From assembly GCA_022844045.1 (NCBI GenBank), contig JALHMM010000008.1, forward strand, positions 46,716-110,715: 64,000 bases of DNA. The letters run 5' to 3'. The notes below the pieces were generated by a model that saw nothing but the letters and a program-made list of their open reading frames with translations, made no database searches and was not told where the DNA came from. Below, piece by piece: positions 36,622 to 46,368 of the stretch. Position 1 is the first letter of the stretch, and every line of letters begins with the position of its first letter. Made by a program: the position numbers and the translations under genes. This stretch comes from Reyranellaceae bacterium (GTDB lineage Bacteria > Pseudomonadota > Alphaproteobacteria > Reyranellales > Reyranellaceae).

Positions 36622-38421
36622 CTAACGGAGTCCAGCTTCGTGCAAGGACTCGACGAACCGACTCTGCCCGAGCGTACCGTTAAGCGGCGCTCGCTCCGCC
36701 CAAGCGCGCAAAGAGAAGTCCGGGAACATCTCGACGAACCTCCGGGCGGCGTCCCTCGCCTCGTCGAGCCGACCCGATAGCCAGAGGGAACTGACCAGCG
36801 CCCGGTGAACCGCCATCCAGTCCGGTCGATCTTCCAGCGCTTTGCGGGCCCAGGGCAATGCTTCGGCCGGCCGGCCGCTGGTACACAGCGCAAAAGCCAT
36901 CCCATGCTTGCAAATGGCCCCCCACTGCGGGTCGAGTGGACTCAATCGCAAGGCCTTCGCGAACTCGTCCATCGCCGTATCGGTCTCTCCTGCCCACGCG
37001 CTGATCCAGGCGCGCATGGCCCAGGCGACCATGCTGTTCGGATCAACCGCCAGGGCACGGTCGATCAGATCCCAGGCCGTTTGATAGCCACGACGCGACA
37101 GGGCGGCGATGAAGGCGGCGGAGCCGAGCGCCACCGGGTCCGCGGGATCGCAATCGAGTGCGCGTCGGCACAGCGTCTCGGCTTCCCGAAAGTCCTTTTC
37201 GACATCGGGGCTATCGCCGTTGGCTGGTCGCAATGCGCGGCAACTCGCGGCGTATGCCAGCGCCTGAGCATAGTCCGGCGACAGGGCTATAGCGCGATCC
37301 AGCAGTTCGATCGCCTCGGCGACGCCTTGCGTCGACATCGTGGCGTATCTCGGCCACGCCTGCAGGAACAGATCGAAGGCATCGAGGTTATCGGGCCGTT
37401 TGCGGCGTGCGCGCGCGATCTCCGTCGCGCGCAGCTTCGGTTCGATCGCACTGATCAGGCTCTCCACGATTCGGTCCTGGAAGTCGAACACGTCGCCCAG
37501 CGATCCGTCGTAGCGCTCCGCCCACAGGTGGTTGCCCGTCGCCGCCTCGATCAACTGCGCCGTCAACCGCAGACGCTGACCCGATCGGCGCACGCTGCCT
37601 TCCACCAGATAGCGTACCCCCAGCCGCTCAGCGATCGTCCGGACGTCTAGCTTCGCGCCACGAAATGCGAATGAGGAGTTGCGAGCGATCACGAAAAGCC
37701 ATGAGACTCGTGACAACCCAGTGATCAGGTCTTCGGCCAGCCCGTCGGCGAAGTAGACCTGCTCCGGATCGCCGCTCATGTTGTCGAAGGGCAGTACGGC
37801 CAACGACGGCTTGTCCGGTAGCGCCATCTTGCGATCCACCGGCGTGGATGGTGGCGGAGTCGTTGCGACACTCGCGGCCGGCCAGTCATCGATGTTCCAG
37901 GACACCCGGTACGCGCGCACCGCCCGCTCGATGTTCTTGAGACTGAGGTCGCCCAGAATCTCGAACGTCGCGCTTAGCCGACCTGCGACGGCGTTGTGCA
38001 CGTCGCCCGACACGACAATTCCACCCGGCGGCGCCTCACCCTCCAGCCGCGCGGCGACGTTCACACCGTCGCCGTACAGATCGCCCTCCTCGACGATCAC
38101 GTCACCCAGATGCAGGCCAACCCGAAACACCACGGCGCTGTCCTGCGGCTGGTCGCGATTTGCGTCGGCCATCGCCTGCTGGAACATGATCGCGGCACCC
38201 AGCGCATCCACGGCGCTGGCGAACTCCGACAGGACGCCATCGCCGGTCAGCTTCACGATCCGGCCGCCGAACCTGTCGAGGATAGGCTCGAAGCGCTGCT
38301 TGCGATGCTCGCGCAACCTCGCCAGCGTGCCGCTTTCGTCTCGGCCCATGAGCCGGCTGTAGCCGACAACATCAGCCGCTAGGATCGCTGCCAGCCTGCG
38401 CTGCTCCCGTGCCAAGCTCAT
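36622..38421 (-). CDS. Class III adenylate/guanylate cyclase with TolB-like and TPR regions
   Basis: About 599 aa from the ATG at 38421 (MSLAREQRRLAAILAADVVGYSRLM), the usual start for these proteins; an ATG at 38472 would add 17 residues. Residues 5-170 are the class III catalytic domain, with metal Asp residues in LAADVVGYSRLMG and KLTGDGVLSEF. About 200-330 is a TolB-like region (SLAVLPFDNMSGDPEQVYFADGLAEDLITGLSR). From 350 on are TPR repeats (AIALSPDYAQALAYA, ALAVDPNSMVAWAMR, ALRLSPLDPQWG). It should make cAMP or cGMP; the effector is unknown. It is bracketed by the NMO gene and an NMO remnant. Confidence 0.9.
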   Translation of the reverse strand: MSLAREQRRLAAILAADVVGYSRLMGRDESGTLARLREHRKQRFEPILDRFGGRIVKLTGDGVLSEFASAVDALGAAIMFQQAMADANRDQPQDSAVVFRVGLHLGDVIVEEGDLYGDGVNVAARLEGEAPPGGIVVSGDVHNAVAGRLSATFEILGDLSLKNIERAVRAYRVSWNIDDWPAASVATTPPPSTPVDRKMALPDKPSLAVLPFDNMSGDPEQVYFADGLAEDLITGLSRVSWLFVIARNSSFAFRGAKLDVRTIAERLGVRYLVEGSVRRSGQRLRLTAQLIEAATGNHLWAERYDGSLGDVFDFQDRIVESLISAIEPKLRATEIARARRKRPDNLDAFDLFLQAWPRYATMSTQGVAEAIELLDRAIALSPDYAQALAYAASCRALRPANGDSPDVEKDFREAETLCRRALDCDPADPVALGSAAFIAALSRRGYQTAWDLIDRALAVDPNSMVAWAMRAWISAWAGETDTAMDEFAKALRLSPLDPQWGAICKHGMAFALCTSGRPAEALPWARKALEDRPDWMAVHRALVSSLWLSGRLDEARDAARRFVEMFPDFSLRAWAERAPLNGTLGQSRFVESLHEAGLR

Positions 38422-38481
38422 TCCCCCGATTTGCTTGCCGGCAAGTTTAGAAGTCGCGTGATCCCCGGACAATTGCCGCGA

Positions 38482-38585
38482 GTGGGTAGAGCGTCAGCCG
38501 CTGGGCGCAGACGGCCTCAGTCGCCGATTTCATGCGAAAGCTAGTCGATGAGGCGCGCGAGCGAACGAGGACGCTCGCGCGCTGA
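38482..38585 (+). pseudogene. Remnant of a second nitronate monooxygenase 3' end
   Basis: From 38520 the plus strand reads VADFMRKLVDEARERTRTLAR-stop, which lines up with the C-terminus AEFTRKLVEGARERMKTLAH-stop of the intact gene at 35527-36603. The preceding bases (38482-38519) also align at the nucleotide level with one frame slip (WVERQPLGADGL against WSGQAAPLSEGG). No start or upstream domain remains. It lies on the far side of the cyclase gene, as if a duplicated NMO was mostly lost or the cyclase gene was placed between two copies. Confidence 0.7.
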
Positions 38586-38596
38586 ACGAGGAGCGG

Positions 38597-39775
<1,179 letters not shown>

Positions 39776-39843
39776 GGGGACCCTCCATTGTGTCGGCGCC
39801 CCTGTCCCGCAGAGGGCACCGCTGCTGCTGATTCGCCCTGTAT

Positions 39844-39911
39844 TTGCGCACGGTCCATGCTGCAGCGCAACACACGGCTTGGGCATCTCTGCGATGCCCG
39901 GCGGGCATCGC
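39844..39911. promoter_or_regulatory. phaA/Rieske intergenic motifs: TTGCGC-N15-GCGCAA and a strong hairpin
   Basis: TTGCGC (39844-39849) and GCGCAA (39865-39870) are inverted around CTGCAG-containing sequence, which recalls the TGC/GCA sites of PhaR-type regulators. A 9-bp perfect hairpin, GCGATGCCC-GGC-GGGCATCGC, follows at 39891-39911. Related TTGCG/CGCAA arms lie before phaZ at 58011-58021. The regulator is not in the window. Confidence 0.35.
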
Positions 39912-39979
39912 CTTTGTGACAGTTGCGTAAGGCGGGCAGGTCCGATGATCCGCTCCGCCTTCAATGGCGTTTAACGGAG

Positions 39980-40978
39980 ATGCGCCTGGCAACGGATTGC
40001 TGGTACCCCGTCCTGCTGAGTCGCGAACTGCGGCGTCGGCCGGTGGGAGTCGAGCGCCTGGGACGGCGGCTGGTCTTCTGGCGCAGCGGCGACGGGACTG
40101 CACACGGGTTTCCCGACCGTTGCCCGCATCTCGGCGCGGCGCTGAGCGGCGGCATGGTACGCGGCGACCGCCTGATCTGCCCGTTCCATGGCATCGAGTT
40201 CGATGCCGGCGGCGCCTGCCGTCACATTCCGGCTCTCGGCCGCAGCGGGCGGATCCCCGTGGCGATGGCGCTCGACGCGCTGATCCTACGCGAGGCCCAC
40301 GGCTTCCTTTGGCTGTGGTGGGGGGCGCCGCGCGCGCAGTATCCCGACTTGCCGTACTTCACCGAGTTGGAGGACGGCTGGCGCCATGCCACGATCACCG
40401 TCGACTGGCCGGTGCACCACAGCCGCGCCATCGAGAACCAGCTCGACGTGGCGCATCTGCCGTTCATCCACCGCACCACGATCGGCGCCGGCGGGGAAAC
40501 CCTGGTCGAAGGCCCGCATGTCGAGGCGGACGAGATCGGCATCCGCATCTGGATCACCACAGCGAAGGACACGGGGCAGCGCCCGCGCGAGGCGGCCGAG
40601 CTGGCGGCCGCGGCGGCCGGCACGGAGCCGACCGTGAGCTTCCTCTTCCCCGGAACCTGGCTGCTGAACATCGCGCCCCGGTTCAAGAACGTCATCGCCT
40701 TCGTGCCGGTGAACGCCCGCCATACCCGCTATTACCTTCGCGCTTACCATCGCCGGGAGCCGGCCTTCGTCGGCTCGCTGTTCGCGGCCGCGACCTGCCT
40801 CAGCAACCGGCTGATCCTGTCGCAGGATCGCCGTGTCGTGGTGATGCAGACGCCCGCCGACAGCGCCGACGCGCGCGCCGACCGGCCGCTCGCCACGGAT
40901 CGCGCGATCATCGAGTACCGCCGCCTGCAGGCGCGCCTGCTGGAGCGCGTGGACTCGCCGGAACCCGTCGCAAATTGA
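39980..40978 (+). CDS. Rieske non-heme iron oxygenase, alpha-subunit type
   Basis: About 332 aa from the ATG at 39980 (MRLATDCWYPVLLSRELRRR). The [2Fe-2S] ligands are in CPHLGAALSGG and LICPFHGIEFD. The mononuclear iron site is in ENQLDVAHLPFIHRTTIG (Asp and two His). It should hydroxylate or demethylate an aromatic or similar substrate using an unlinked reductase. No ferredoxin or reductase gene is adjacent, so it may be a single-component-type oxygenase that borrows electrons. Substrate unknown. Confidence 0.93.
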   Translation: MRLATDCWYPVLLSRELRRRPVGVERLGRRLVFWRSGDGTAHGFPDRCPHLGAALSGGMVRGDRLICPFHGIEFDAGGACRHIPALGRSGRIPVAMALDALILREAHGFLWLWWGAPRAQYPDLPYFTELEDGWRHATITVDWPVHHSRAIENQLDVAHLPFIHRTTIGAGGETLVEGPHVEADEIGIRIWITTAKDTGQRPREAAELAAAAAGTEPTVSFLFPGTWLLNIAPRFKNVIAFVPVNARHTRYYLRAYHRREPAFVGSLFAAATCLSNRLILSQDRRVVVMQTPADSADARADRPLATDRAIIEYRRLQARLLERVDSPEPVAN

Positions 40979-41004
40979 GCGATCACCGCGCGCCGCCGCG
41001 GCGC

Positions 41005-41010
41005 TACAGT
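41005..41010 (+). promoter_or_regulatory. Candidate leaderless -10 box of dinB
   Basis: TACAGT ends 7 nt before the dinB ATG at 41018 with no Shine-Dalgarno. No LexA-like box was recognised nearby. Confidence 0.4.
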
Positions 41011-41017
41011 CGGCGCC

Positions 41018-42094
41018 ATGATCCGCAAGATCATCCACGTCGACATGGACGCCTTCTTCGCGTCCGTGGAACAGCGCGACAATCCCGACCTGCGCGGCAA
41101 GCCGGTGGCGGTGGGCGGCTCCAGCCGGCGCGGCGTCGTGGCGGCGGCGAGCTACGAGGCCCGCGTGTTCGGCGTGCGCTCGGCGATGCCCTCGCTGACA
41201 GCGCAACGGCTTTGCCCCGATCTGATCTTCGTCAAGCCGCGCTTCGAGGTGTACCGGGCGATCTCGCAGCAGATCCGCGCGATCTTTTTCGAGTACACAC
41301 CGCTGGTCGAGCCGCTGTCGCTCGATGAGGCCTATCTCGATGTCACCGAGAACCTCAAGGGCGTGGAGTCGGCGACCGTCACGGCCCGGGCCATCCGCGC
41401 GGCGATCCTGGAGCAGACCGGCCTCACCGCCTCGGCCGGCATTTCCTACAACAAGTTCCTCGCCAAGCAGGCCTCGGATCACAACAAGCCCGATGGCCAG
41501 TTCACGATCACGCCAGACATGGGCGAAGCCTTCGTCGCCGGCCTGAAGATCGGCAAGTTCCACGGCGTCGGGCCGGCGACGGCGGCGAAGATGGAGCGGC
41601 TGGGCATCCGCACCGGCGCCGATCTGCGCCTGCAGACCCTGGAGTTCCTCACCGAGCATTTCGGCAAGGCCGGCCCGCGCTTCTTCGCCATCGCCCGCGG
41701 CGAGGACCAACGGCAGGTCAACCCGGATCGCGAGCGCAAGTCGGTCGGCTCGGAGTCGACCTACTTCGACGACCTCGAGACGGCCGACGCTGTCGAGCGC
41801 GCGATCCTCAAGCAGCTCGACGACGTCTGGAAGTATGTCGAGCGCAACGACATCGCCGGCCGAACCTTGACCATCAAGATCCGCTATCGCGATTTCGAGC
41901 AGCACACGCGCAGCCGCAGCACGGCCGCGCCGATCCAGAGGAAGGATGAGGCGGCGCAGATCGTGCTGGCGCTGGTGCGCGGCGCCTTCCCGCTGGCCAA
42001 GCCGGTACGCCTGCTGGGCGTGACGCTGAGCAACCTGGAGCGGCCGGGCAGTGTGGCGCCGATGCAACAGCAGATGTCGTTGGGGTTGGACTAG
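41018..42094 (+). CDS. dinB: DNA polymerase IV (DinB)
   Basis: 358 aa. The Y-family catalytic motifs are intact: IIHVDMDAFFASVEQRDNP (first Asp) and PLSLDEAYLDVTENL (Asp-Glu). SAGISYNKFLAKQASDHNKPDGQ and GVGPATAAKMERLGI (helix-hairpin-helix) follow, and the little-finger domain includes RKSVGSESTYFDDL. It performs error-prone translesion synthesis. There is no obvious beta-clamp motif that I can be sure of; the end reads MQQQMSLGLD, whose QMSLGL resembles a QxxLxL-type clamp-binding peptide. Confidence 0.96.
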   Translation: MIRKIIHVDMDAFFASVEQRDNPDLRGKPVAVGGSSRRGVVAAASYEARVFGVRSAMPSLTAQRLCPDLIFVKPRFEVYRAISQQIRAIFFEYTPLVEPLSLDEAYLDVTENLKGVESATVTARAIRAAILEQTGLTASAGISYNKFLAKQASDHNKPDGQFTITPDMGEAFVAGLKIGKFHGVGPATAAKMERLGIRTGADLRLQTLEFLTEHFGKAGPRFFAIARGEDQRQVNPDRERKSVGSESTYFDDLETADAVERAILKQLDDVWKYVERNDIAGRTLTIKIRYRDFEQHTRSRSTAAPIQRKDEAAQIVLALVRGAFPLAKPVRLLGVTLSNLERPGSVAPMQQQMSLGLD

Positions 42095-42243
42095 GGGTTG
42101 GGATCTCCCGGAATGCCATGCTTTGCCATGGTCGGCGCGGGAGCCTCGGCCGCGTGCCGCGGCGCCCGCGTCATCAGTCAATTTCCTCCTCTACGCGCGT
42201 CGGAAGCGCGCCAAGGCTTGCGCGGCGACCCGGTCTGACCAAC

Positions 42244-42732
42244 ATGTCCAGCATGTCGAAGGATCCCAAGGACACCGCTTCGCCGGCCTGCTCGGCCCAT
42301 GAGGCGGGCGATGCCTATATGGGTTTCGCCCCGCGGGACGAGTTGATCGCGTTCCTCAACACGCTGCTGGAGGCCGAGCGTGCCGGAGCGCGCATCTGCC
42401 AGCGCACGTCGCACGAGGCGCGCGACGTCGGCAACCAGACCCTGGCCGGCCTGATGGCCGCCGTGCGCGACGACGAGGCGCATTGGTGCGCCGTGCTGAC
42501 CAAGGCCATCCGCGACCTGGACGGCGAACCTTCGACCACGACCGGCACCTTCTTCGAGAAGGCCGCGGCGATCGCCGACCTGCCGGAACGGGTGAAGTTC
42601 ATCAACCGCGGCCAGGGCTGGGTCGTACGCGAGCTACGCAGGACCTTGCCGCGCATCCGCGACGACGCCCTGCACGCCCAGATGAGGGCGATGCTTGACG
42701 GGCACGAAGCCAATATCGCCAAGGCCAGCTAG
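42244..42732 (+). CDS. Ferritin-like protein (DUF6306 type)
   Basis: About 162 aa from the ATG at 42244; an ATG at 42253 is possible. It is mostly helical, with ELIAFLNTLLEAERAGARICQRTSHEA and LAGLMAAVRDDEAHWCAVLTKAI carrying the E...E..H pattern of ferritin-like folds. RLPRIRDDALHAQMRAMLDGHEANIA-type sequence completes the bundle. It may bind a di-iron centre. It lies just before htpG (about 12 nt), so the two may be co-transcribed in stress. Confidence 0.75.
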   Translation: MSSMSKDPKDTASPACSAHEAGDAYMGFAPRDELIAFLNTLLEAERAGARICQRTSHEARDVGNQTLAGLMAAVRDDEAHWCAVLTKAIRDLDGEPSTTTGTFFEKAAAIADLPERVKFINRGQGWVVRELRRTLPRIRDDALHAQMRAMLDGHEANIAKAS

Positions 42733-42744
42733 CAGAGGATGTCT

Positions 42745-44634
42745 ATGCCCAGCGCAGACGCACCAGCACAGGAGAATCGCGCTTTCGAGGCCGATGTCGC
42801 CCGATTGCTGCAGTTGATGGTCCATTCGGTCTATTCCGAACGCGACGTCTTCCTGCGCGAACTGATCTCCAATGCCGCCGATGCCTGCGAGAAGCTGCGC
42901 TACGAGGCGATCGCCACCCCCGCCCTGCTCAGCGAGGATCCCAAGGCACGCATCACCATCGCCATCGATGCCGACGCCAAGGCGCTCAGCGTCGAAGACA
43001 ACGGCATCGGCATGAACCGCGAGGAAATGGTCGAGGCGCTGGGCACCATCGCGCGCTCCGGCACGCGCGCCTTCGTCGAGCGGCTGCAGGGCGGCGAGGC
43101 CAATGCCGGCGCCCAGCTGATCGGCCAGTTCGGCATCGGCTTCTACTCCGCCTTTATGGTCGCCGAGCGCGTCGAAGTCAGCTCGCGCCGTGCCGGCGCT
43201 ACGGAAGCCTGGCGCTGGTCGTCCGACGGCAAGGGCACCTTCTCGGTCGCGCCGGCCGAGCCGGCCGAAGCGCCCGCGCGCGGCACGCGTGTCGTGCTGC
43301 ACCTGATGGCGGATGCGGCGAGCTATCTCGAGCGCGCCACCCTCGAACGCGTGGTGCGCCAGCAGTCGGGCCACGTGCCGGTACCGATCGCCATCGTCGA
43401 GAAGCCCGGCGCCGAGCCGGCGGAGATCGCCGACGGCGCGGCGTTGTGGGCCAAGCCGCGCGGCGAGGTCACCGCCGAAGAGCACACCGACTTCTATCGC
43501 GGCGTCGCCGGCCAGTTCGACGAGCCGGCGCTGACCGTGCACTACCGCGCCGAGGGTCGGCACGAATACACCGTGCTGCTCTACGTGCCCAGCACGCGGC
43601 CCTTCGATCTGTTCGAGCCCGAGCGCAAGGGCCGCATCAAGCTCTACGTCAAGCGCGTGTTCATCAGCGACGACGTCGAGATCCTGCCGCGCTACCTCCG
43701 CTTCGTGCGCGGCCTGATCGATTCGGCCGATATCCCGCTCAACGTCTCACGCGAGATGATCCAGGAGAGCCCGGTCCTGGGCGCGATCCGCAACGCGGTC
43801 TCTGGTCGCGTGCTGAGCGAGCTGGAAAAGCTGGCGGAGAAGGAGCCGGAAACCTACGCGAAGATCTGGGATGCCTTCGGCGCCGTGCTCAAGGAAGGCC
43901 TCTACGAGGATTTCGGGCGCCGCGATTCACTGATGGGCCTGGCGCGCTTCCACACCACGTCGGACGGTAAGGGCTGGCGCAGCCTCAAGGACTATGTCGG
44001 GGCGCTGAAGCCCAACCAGACGGCGATCTACTACATCACCGGTGACGACCAGGCGCGACTCGAGGCTTCACCGCATCTCGAGGGCTTTCGCGCGCGCGGC
44101 ATCGAGGTGCTGTTGCTGACCGACCAGGTCGACAGCTTCTGGGTCGCCGCGGGCGCGGCTTTCGACGGCAAGCCCTTCAAGTCGATCACCCAGGGCGCCG
44201 CCGATCTGTCGTTGATCCCCGTGCTGGATGCGAAGGACGACGCCAAGCCCGAGGCGTCTGCGGCGATCGATGGCTTCGTCGCCTTCATGAAGGCGACCTT
44301 GGGCGACGCGGTGGCCGACGTGAAGGTCTCCGATCGCCTGACCGACAGCGCCGTCTGCCTGGTGGCGCCAGCCTCGGGCCTCGACCGCCAGCTCGAGCGG
44401 ATGCTGGCCAACGCCGGCCGGCTACCCACGGCGTCGAAGCCCGTGCTCGAGATCAACCCGCGCAACGCCTTGATCGCCGCCGCGGCCGCCCTGCCCGACG
44501 ACAAGGCCGAACTCAAGGGCGACGTCGCGCATCTACTGCTCGACGAAGCGCGGGTTCTCGATGGCGATCGACCGGCCGACGCCCGGGCTTTCGCCGACCG
44601 TCTCGCGCGCACCCTGACTCGGGCCCTGCGCTGA
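42745..44634 (+). CDS. htpG: Molecular chaperone HtpG (Hsp90)
   Basis: About 629 aa from the ATG at 42745, 6 nt after AGAGG; the ATG at 42739 would abut that sequence. The N-terminal ATP-binding domain shows VYSERDVFLRELISNAADACEKLR, LSVEDNGIGMNREE and LIGQFGIGFYSAFMVA. The middle domain shows KGRIKLYVKRVFISDD and DIPLNVSREMIQE. The C-terminal dimer domain is present. Its last 102 nt overlap the 3' end of the convergent EamA gene. Confidence 0.97.
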   Translation: MPSADAPAQENRAFEADVARLLQLMVHSVYSERDVFLRELISNAADACEKLRYEAIATPALLSEDPKARITIAIDADAKALSVEDNGIGMNREEMVEALGTIARSGTRAFVERLQGGEANAGAQLIGQFGIGFYSAFMVAERVEVSSRRAGATEAWRWSSDGKGTFSVAPAEPAEAPARGTRVVLHLMADAASYLERATLERVVRQQSGHVPVPIAIVEKPGAEPAEIADGAALWAKPRGEVTAEEHTDFYRGVAGQFDEPALTVHYRAEGRHEYTVLLYVPSTRPFDLFEPERKGRIKLYVKRVFISDDVEILPRYLRFVRGLIDSADIPLNVSREMIQESPVLGAIRNAVSGRVLSELEKLAEKEPETYAKIWDAFGAVLKEGLYEDFGRRDSLMGLARFHTTSDGKGWRSLKDYVGALKPNQTAIYYITGDDQARLEASPHLEGFRARGIEVLLLTDQVDSFWVAAGAAFDGKPFKSITQGAADLSLIPVLDAKDDAKPEASAAIDGFVAFMKATLGDAVADVKVSDRLTDSAVCLVAPASGLDRQLERMLANAGRLPTASKPVLEINPRNALIAAAAALPDDKAELKGDVAHLLLDEARVLDGDRPADARAFADRLARTLTRALR

Positions 44635-45486
44635 ATCACGGCTGGAGAGCGCATCGGCGATCACCGCGGCGAGCACCAGCCCACCACCGATCACGACCAT
44701 CCACCCCGGCACCTCGCCGAAGGCCAGCAGCACCCAGAGCGGCGCCAGGGGAATCTCCAGCGAGCCGAGCAGCGCCGCGCGCGGCGCCGCGATCAGCCGC
44801 GCGCCCATGGTCAGCAGCAGCAGGGTGAGGCCGAACTGCGCGCCGAATCCGGCCAGGATGGCGAGGTCGGTTGCACTCACGGCGAACGGCCGCGCCACAG
44901 GCGCGACCAGCGCCACGGCAAGGAAGGCCGACAGGCACGACGCCGGCAGCATCGACACGTCGCGGCGGCGGCGCACGATCACCATCAGCGCCGCCATCAG
45001 CATGGTCGCGGCCAGCGCCAGCAGGTCGCCGACAATGGCGCCGGGGGCGAGCGCGGCATCGACGGTGAGCACGACACCGAGCAACGCCACACCGCTTGCC
45101 GCGAGCGTAACGCCGCGCTGCCGCTCGCGGTGCCACAGCCAGGCGAGCGCGGCGGCGACGAAAGGCGCAGCGGCAAAGATCACGGTGACGGAAGCCACCG
45201 TGGTGCGCGTGAGCGCGTTGATGAAGCAGATGGTGGCGATCGCCGAGCACGCCGCCACCATCAGCCCGGCGATGCCCACGGCGCGGATCGCGGCCGTCGT
45301 GGCGCCGCGATGGCGCCAGAGGATGTAGCCGGCGATCAGCAGCCCGCCGAACAGGCAGCGCCAGAACACCATGGTGAAGGCGTCGACCGTGGTCGCGCGG
45401 GCGAAGAAGCCGGCGGCGCTGGAGATCACCGCTGAAGCCGCGACCAGCGCGATGCCCAACCCGGTGCGTGTGGTGGTGTCGGTCAT
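44533..45486 (-). CDS. EamA-family (DMT) exporter
   Basis: 317 aa with ten TM segments (LGIALVAASAVISSAAGFFARATT at the start; PRAALLGSLEIPLAPLWVLLAFGEVPGW in the second repeat). It ends with a hydrophilic tail of about 35 residues encoded within the antisense overlap with htpG (44533-44634). The tail is probably a late extension; a stop nearer the last TM would give normal length. Substrate unknown. Confidence 0.88.
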   Translation of the reverse strand: MTDTTTRTGLGIALVAASAVISSAAGFFARATTVDAFTMVFWRCLFGGLLIAGYILWRHRGATTAAIRAVGIAGLMVAACSAIATICFINALTRTTVASVTVIFAAAPFVAAALAWLWHRERQRGVTLAASGVALLGVVLTVDAALAPGAIVGDLLALAATMLMAALMVIVRRRRDVSMLPASCLSAFLAVALVAPVARPFAVSATDLAILAGFGAQFGLTLLLLTMGARLIAAPRAALLGSLEIPLAPLWVLLAFGEVPGWMVVIGGGLVLAAVIADALSSRDSAQGPSQGARETVGESPGVGRSIAIENPRFVEQ

Positions 45487-45505
45487 GGCTTGCCTCGTGA
45501 AACTG

Positions 45506-45608
45506 CCGTCCTGAGTGAAGCGAAGGACCTCGCCGTGGTGCGATCGGTTCCGGTGTCGGGGAGTGACCGCGATACCGCGAGATCCTTCGCTTCGCCCGGG
45601 ATGACGGT
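45506..45608. repeat. Interspersed palindromic repeat, family C (copy 2, inverted)
   Basis: Arms CCGTCCTGAGTGAAGCGAAG and CTTCGCTTCGCCCGGGATGACGG bracket a core containing GAGTGACCGCGATACC (45561-45576), the exact reverse complement of the core in the copy at 33591-33692. The element lies between the EamA gene start and the WYL gene promoter. Confidence 0.8.
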
Positions 45609-45631
45609 CGAGCCATCATCGGCTCTGGCTC

Positions 45632-45655
45632 CTGACAGCGTTCTGTCAGTAGAGT
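45632..45655 (+). promoter_or_regulatory. Palindromic operator and leaderless -10 box of the WYL regulator gene
   Basis: CTGACAG-CGTT-CTGTCAG at 45632-45649 is a perfect 7-bp inverted repeat. It touches TAGAGT (45650-45655), which ends 6 nt before the ATG at 45662. An autoregulatory site for the WYL protein is the simplest reading. Confidence 0.55.
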
Positions 45656-45661
45656 CGCGAC

Positions 45662-46357
45662 ATGCGCCGCGCCGACCGGCTGTTCGACATCATCCAGATC
45701 CTGCGTACGGCCAAACGGCCGGTGACGGCGGCGACGCTCGCCGAGAAGCTCGAGTGCACGCCGCGCACGATCTATCGCGATGTCGCCACCCTGCAGGCCC
45801 GGCGTGTGCCGATCGACGGCGAGGCTGGCGTCGGCTACGTGCTGCGCCGCGGCTTCGACCTGCCGCCGCTGATGTTCACGACGGAGGAGGTCGAGGCCAT
45901 CGTGCTGGGCGCGCGCATGATCCCGCGCCTGCGCGACGCCAAGCTGCAGCGCGCCGCCGAGAGCGTGATCGACAAGGTGACGGTGGTGCTGCCCGAGCAA
46001 CTGCGCGCCGAGCTCGCCTCGCAGCGCTTCTACGTCTCCGGGGGCAGCGTACGGCCGGCCAAAGGCATCGACCTCGGCGCCCTGCGCGGCGCCATCCGCG
46101 ACAACAGGAAGATGCGCATCGCCTATGTCGATGAGCGCGGCAAGCGTACGCGCCGCGTCATCTGGCCGATCGCCATGGCCTACTATGTCGATGTCACGGT
46201 GATCGGTGCCTGGTGCGAGCTGCGCAAGGACTACCGCCATTTCCGCGTCGAGCGCGTGGCGTCCTCGGCGATCCTTGACGAACGTTTCCAAGCCGACCCC
46301 GACCTGCTGCGGGGCTGGATGGCGCTGGGCAAGGAGCGTATGGAAGAGGCGCTTTAA
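45662..46357 (+). CDS. YafY-type HTH/WYL-domain transcriptional regulator
   Basis: 231 aa. The N-terminal HTH_11 domain is MRRADRLFDIIQILRTAKRPVTAATLAEKLECTPRTIYRDVATLQ. The WYL-type C-terminal domain follows (IRDNRKMRIAYVDERGKRTRRVIWPIAMAYYVDVTVIGAWCELRKDYRHFRVERV). WYL domains sense ligands, possibly nucleic-acid-like, but the ligand here is unknown. Its stop overlaps an ATG of the next gene (TAATG). A palindrome over its promoter suggests autoregulation. Confidence 0.93.
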   Translation: MRRADRLFDIIQILRTAKRPVTAATLAEKLECTPRTIYRDVATLQARRVPIDGEAGVGYVLRRGFDLPPLMFTTEEVEAIVLGARMIPRLRDAKLQRAAESVIDKVTVVLPEQLRAELASQRFYVSGGSVRPAKGIDLGALRGAIRDNRKMRIAYVDERGKRTRRVIWPIAMAYYVDVTVIGAWCELRKDYRHFRVERVASSAILDERFQADPDLLRGWMALGKERMEEAL

Positions 46358-46368
46358 TGGAGGCCGCG

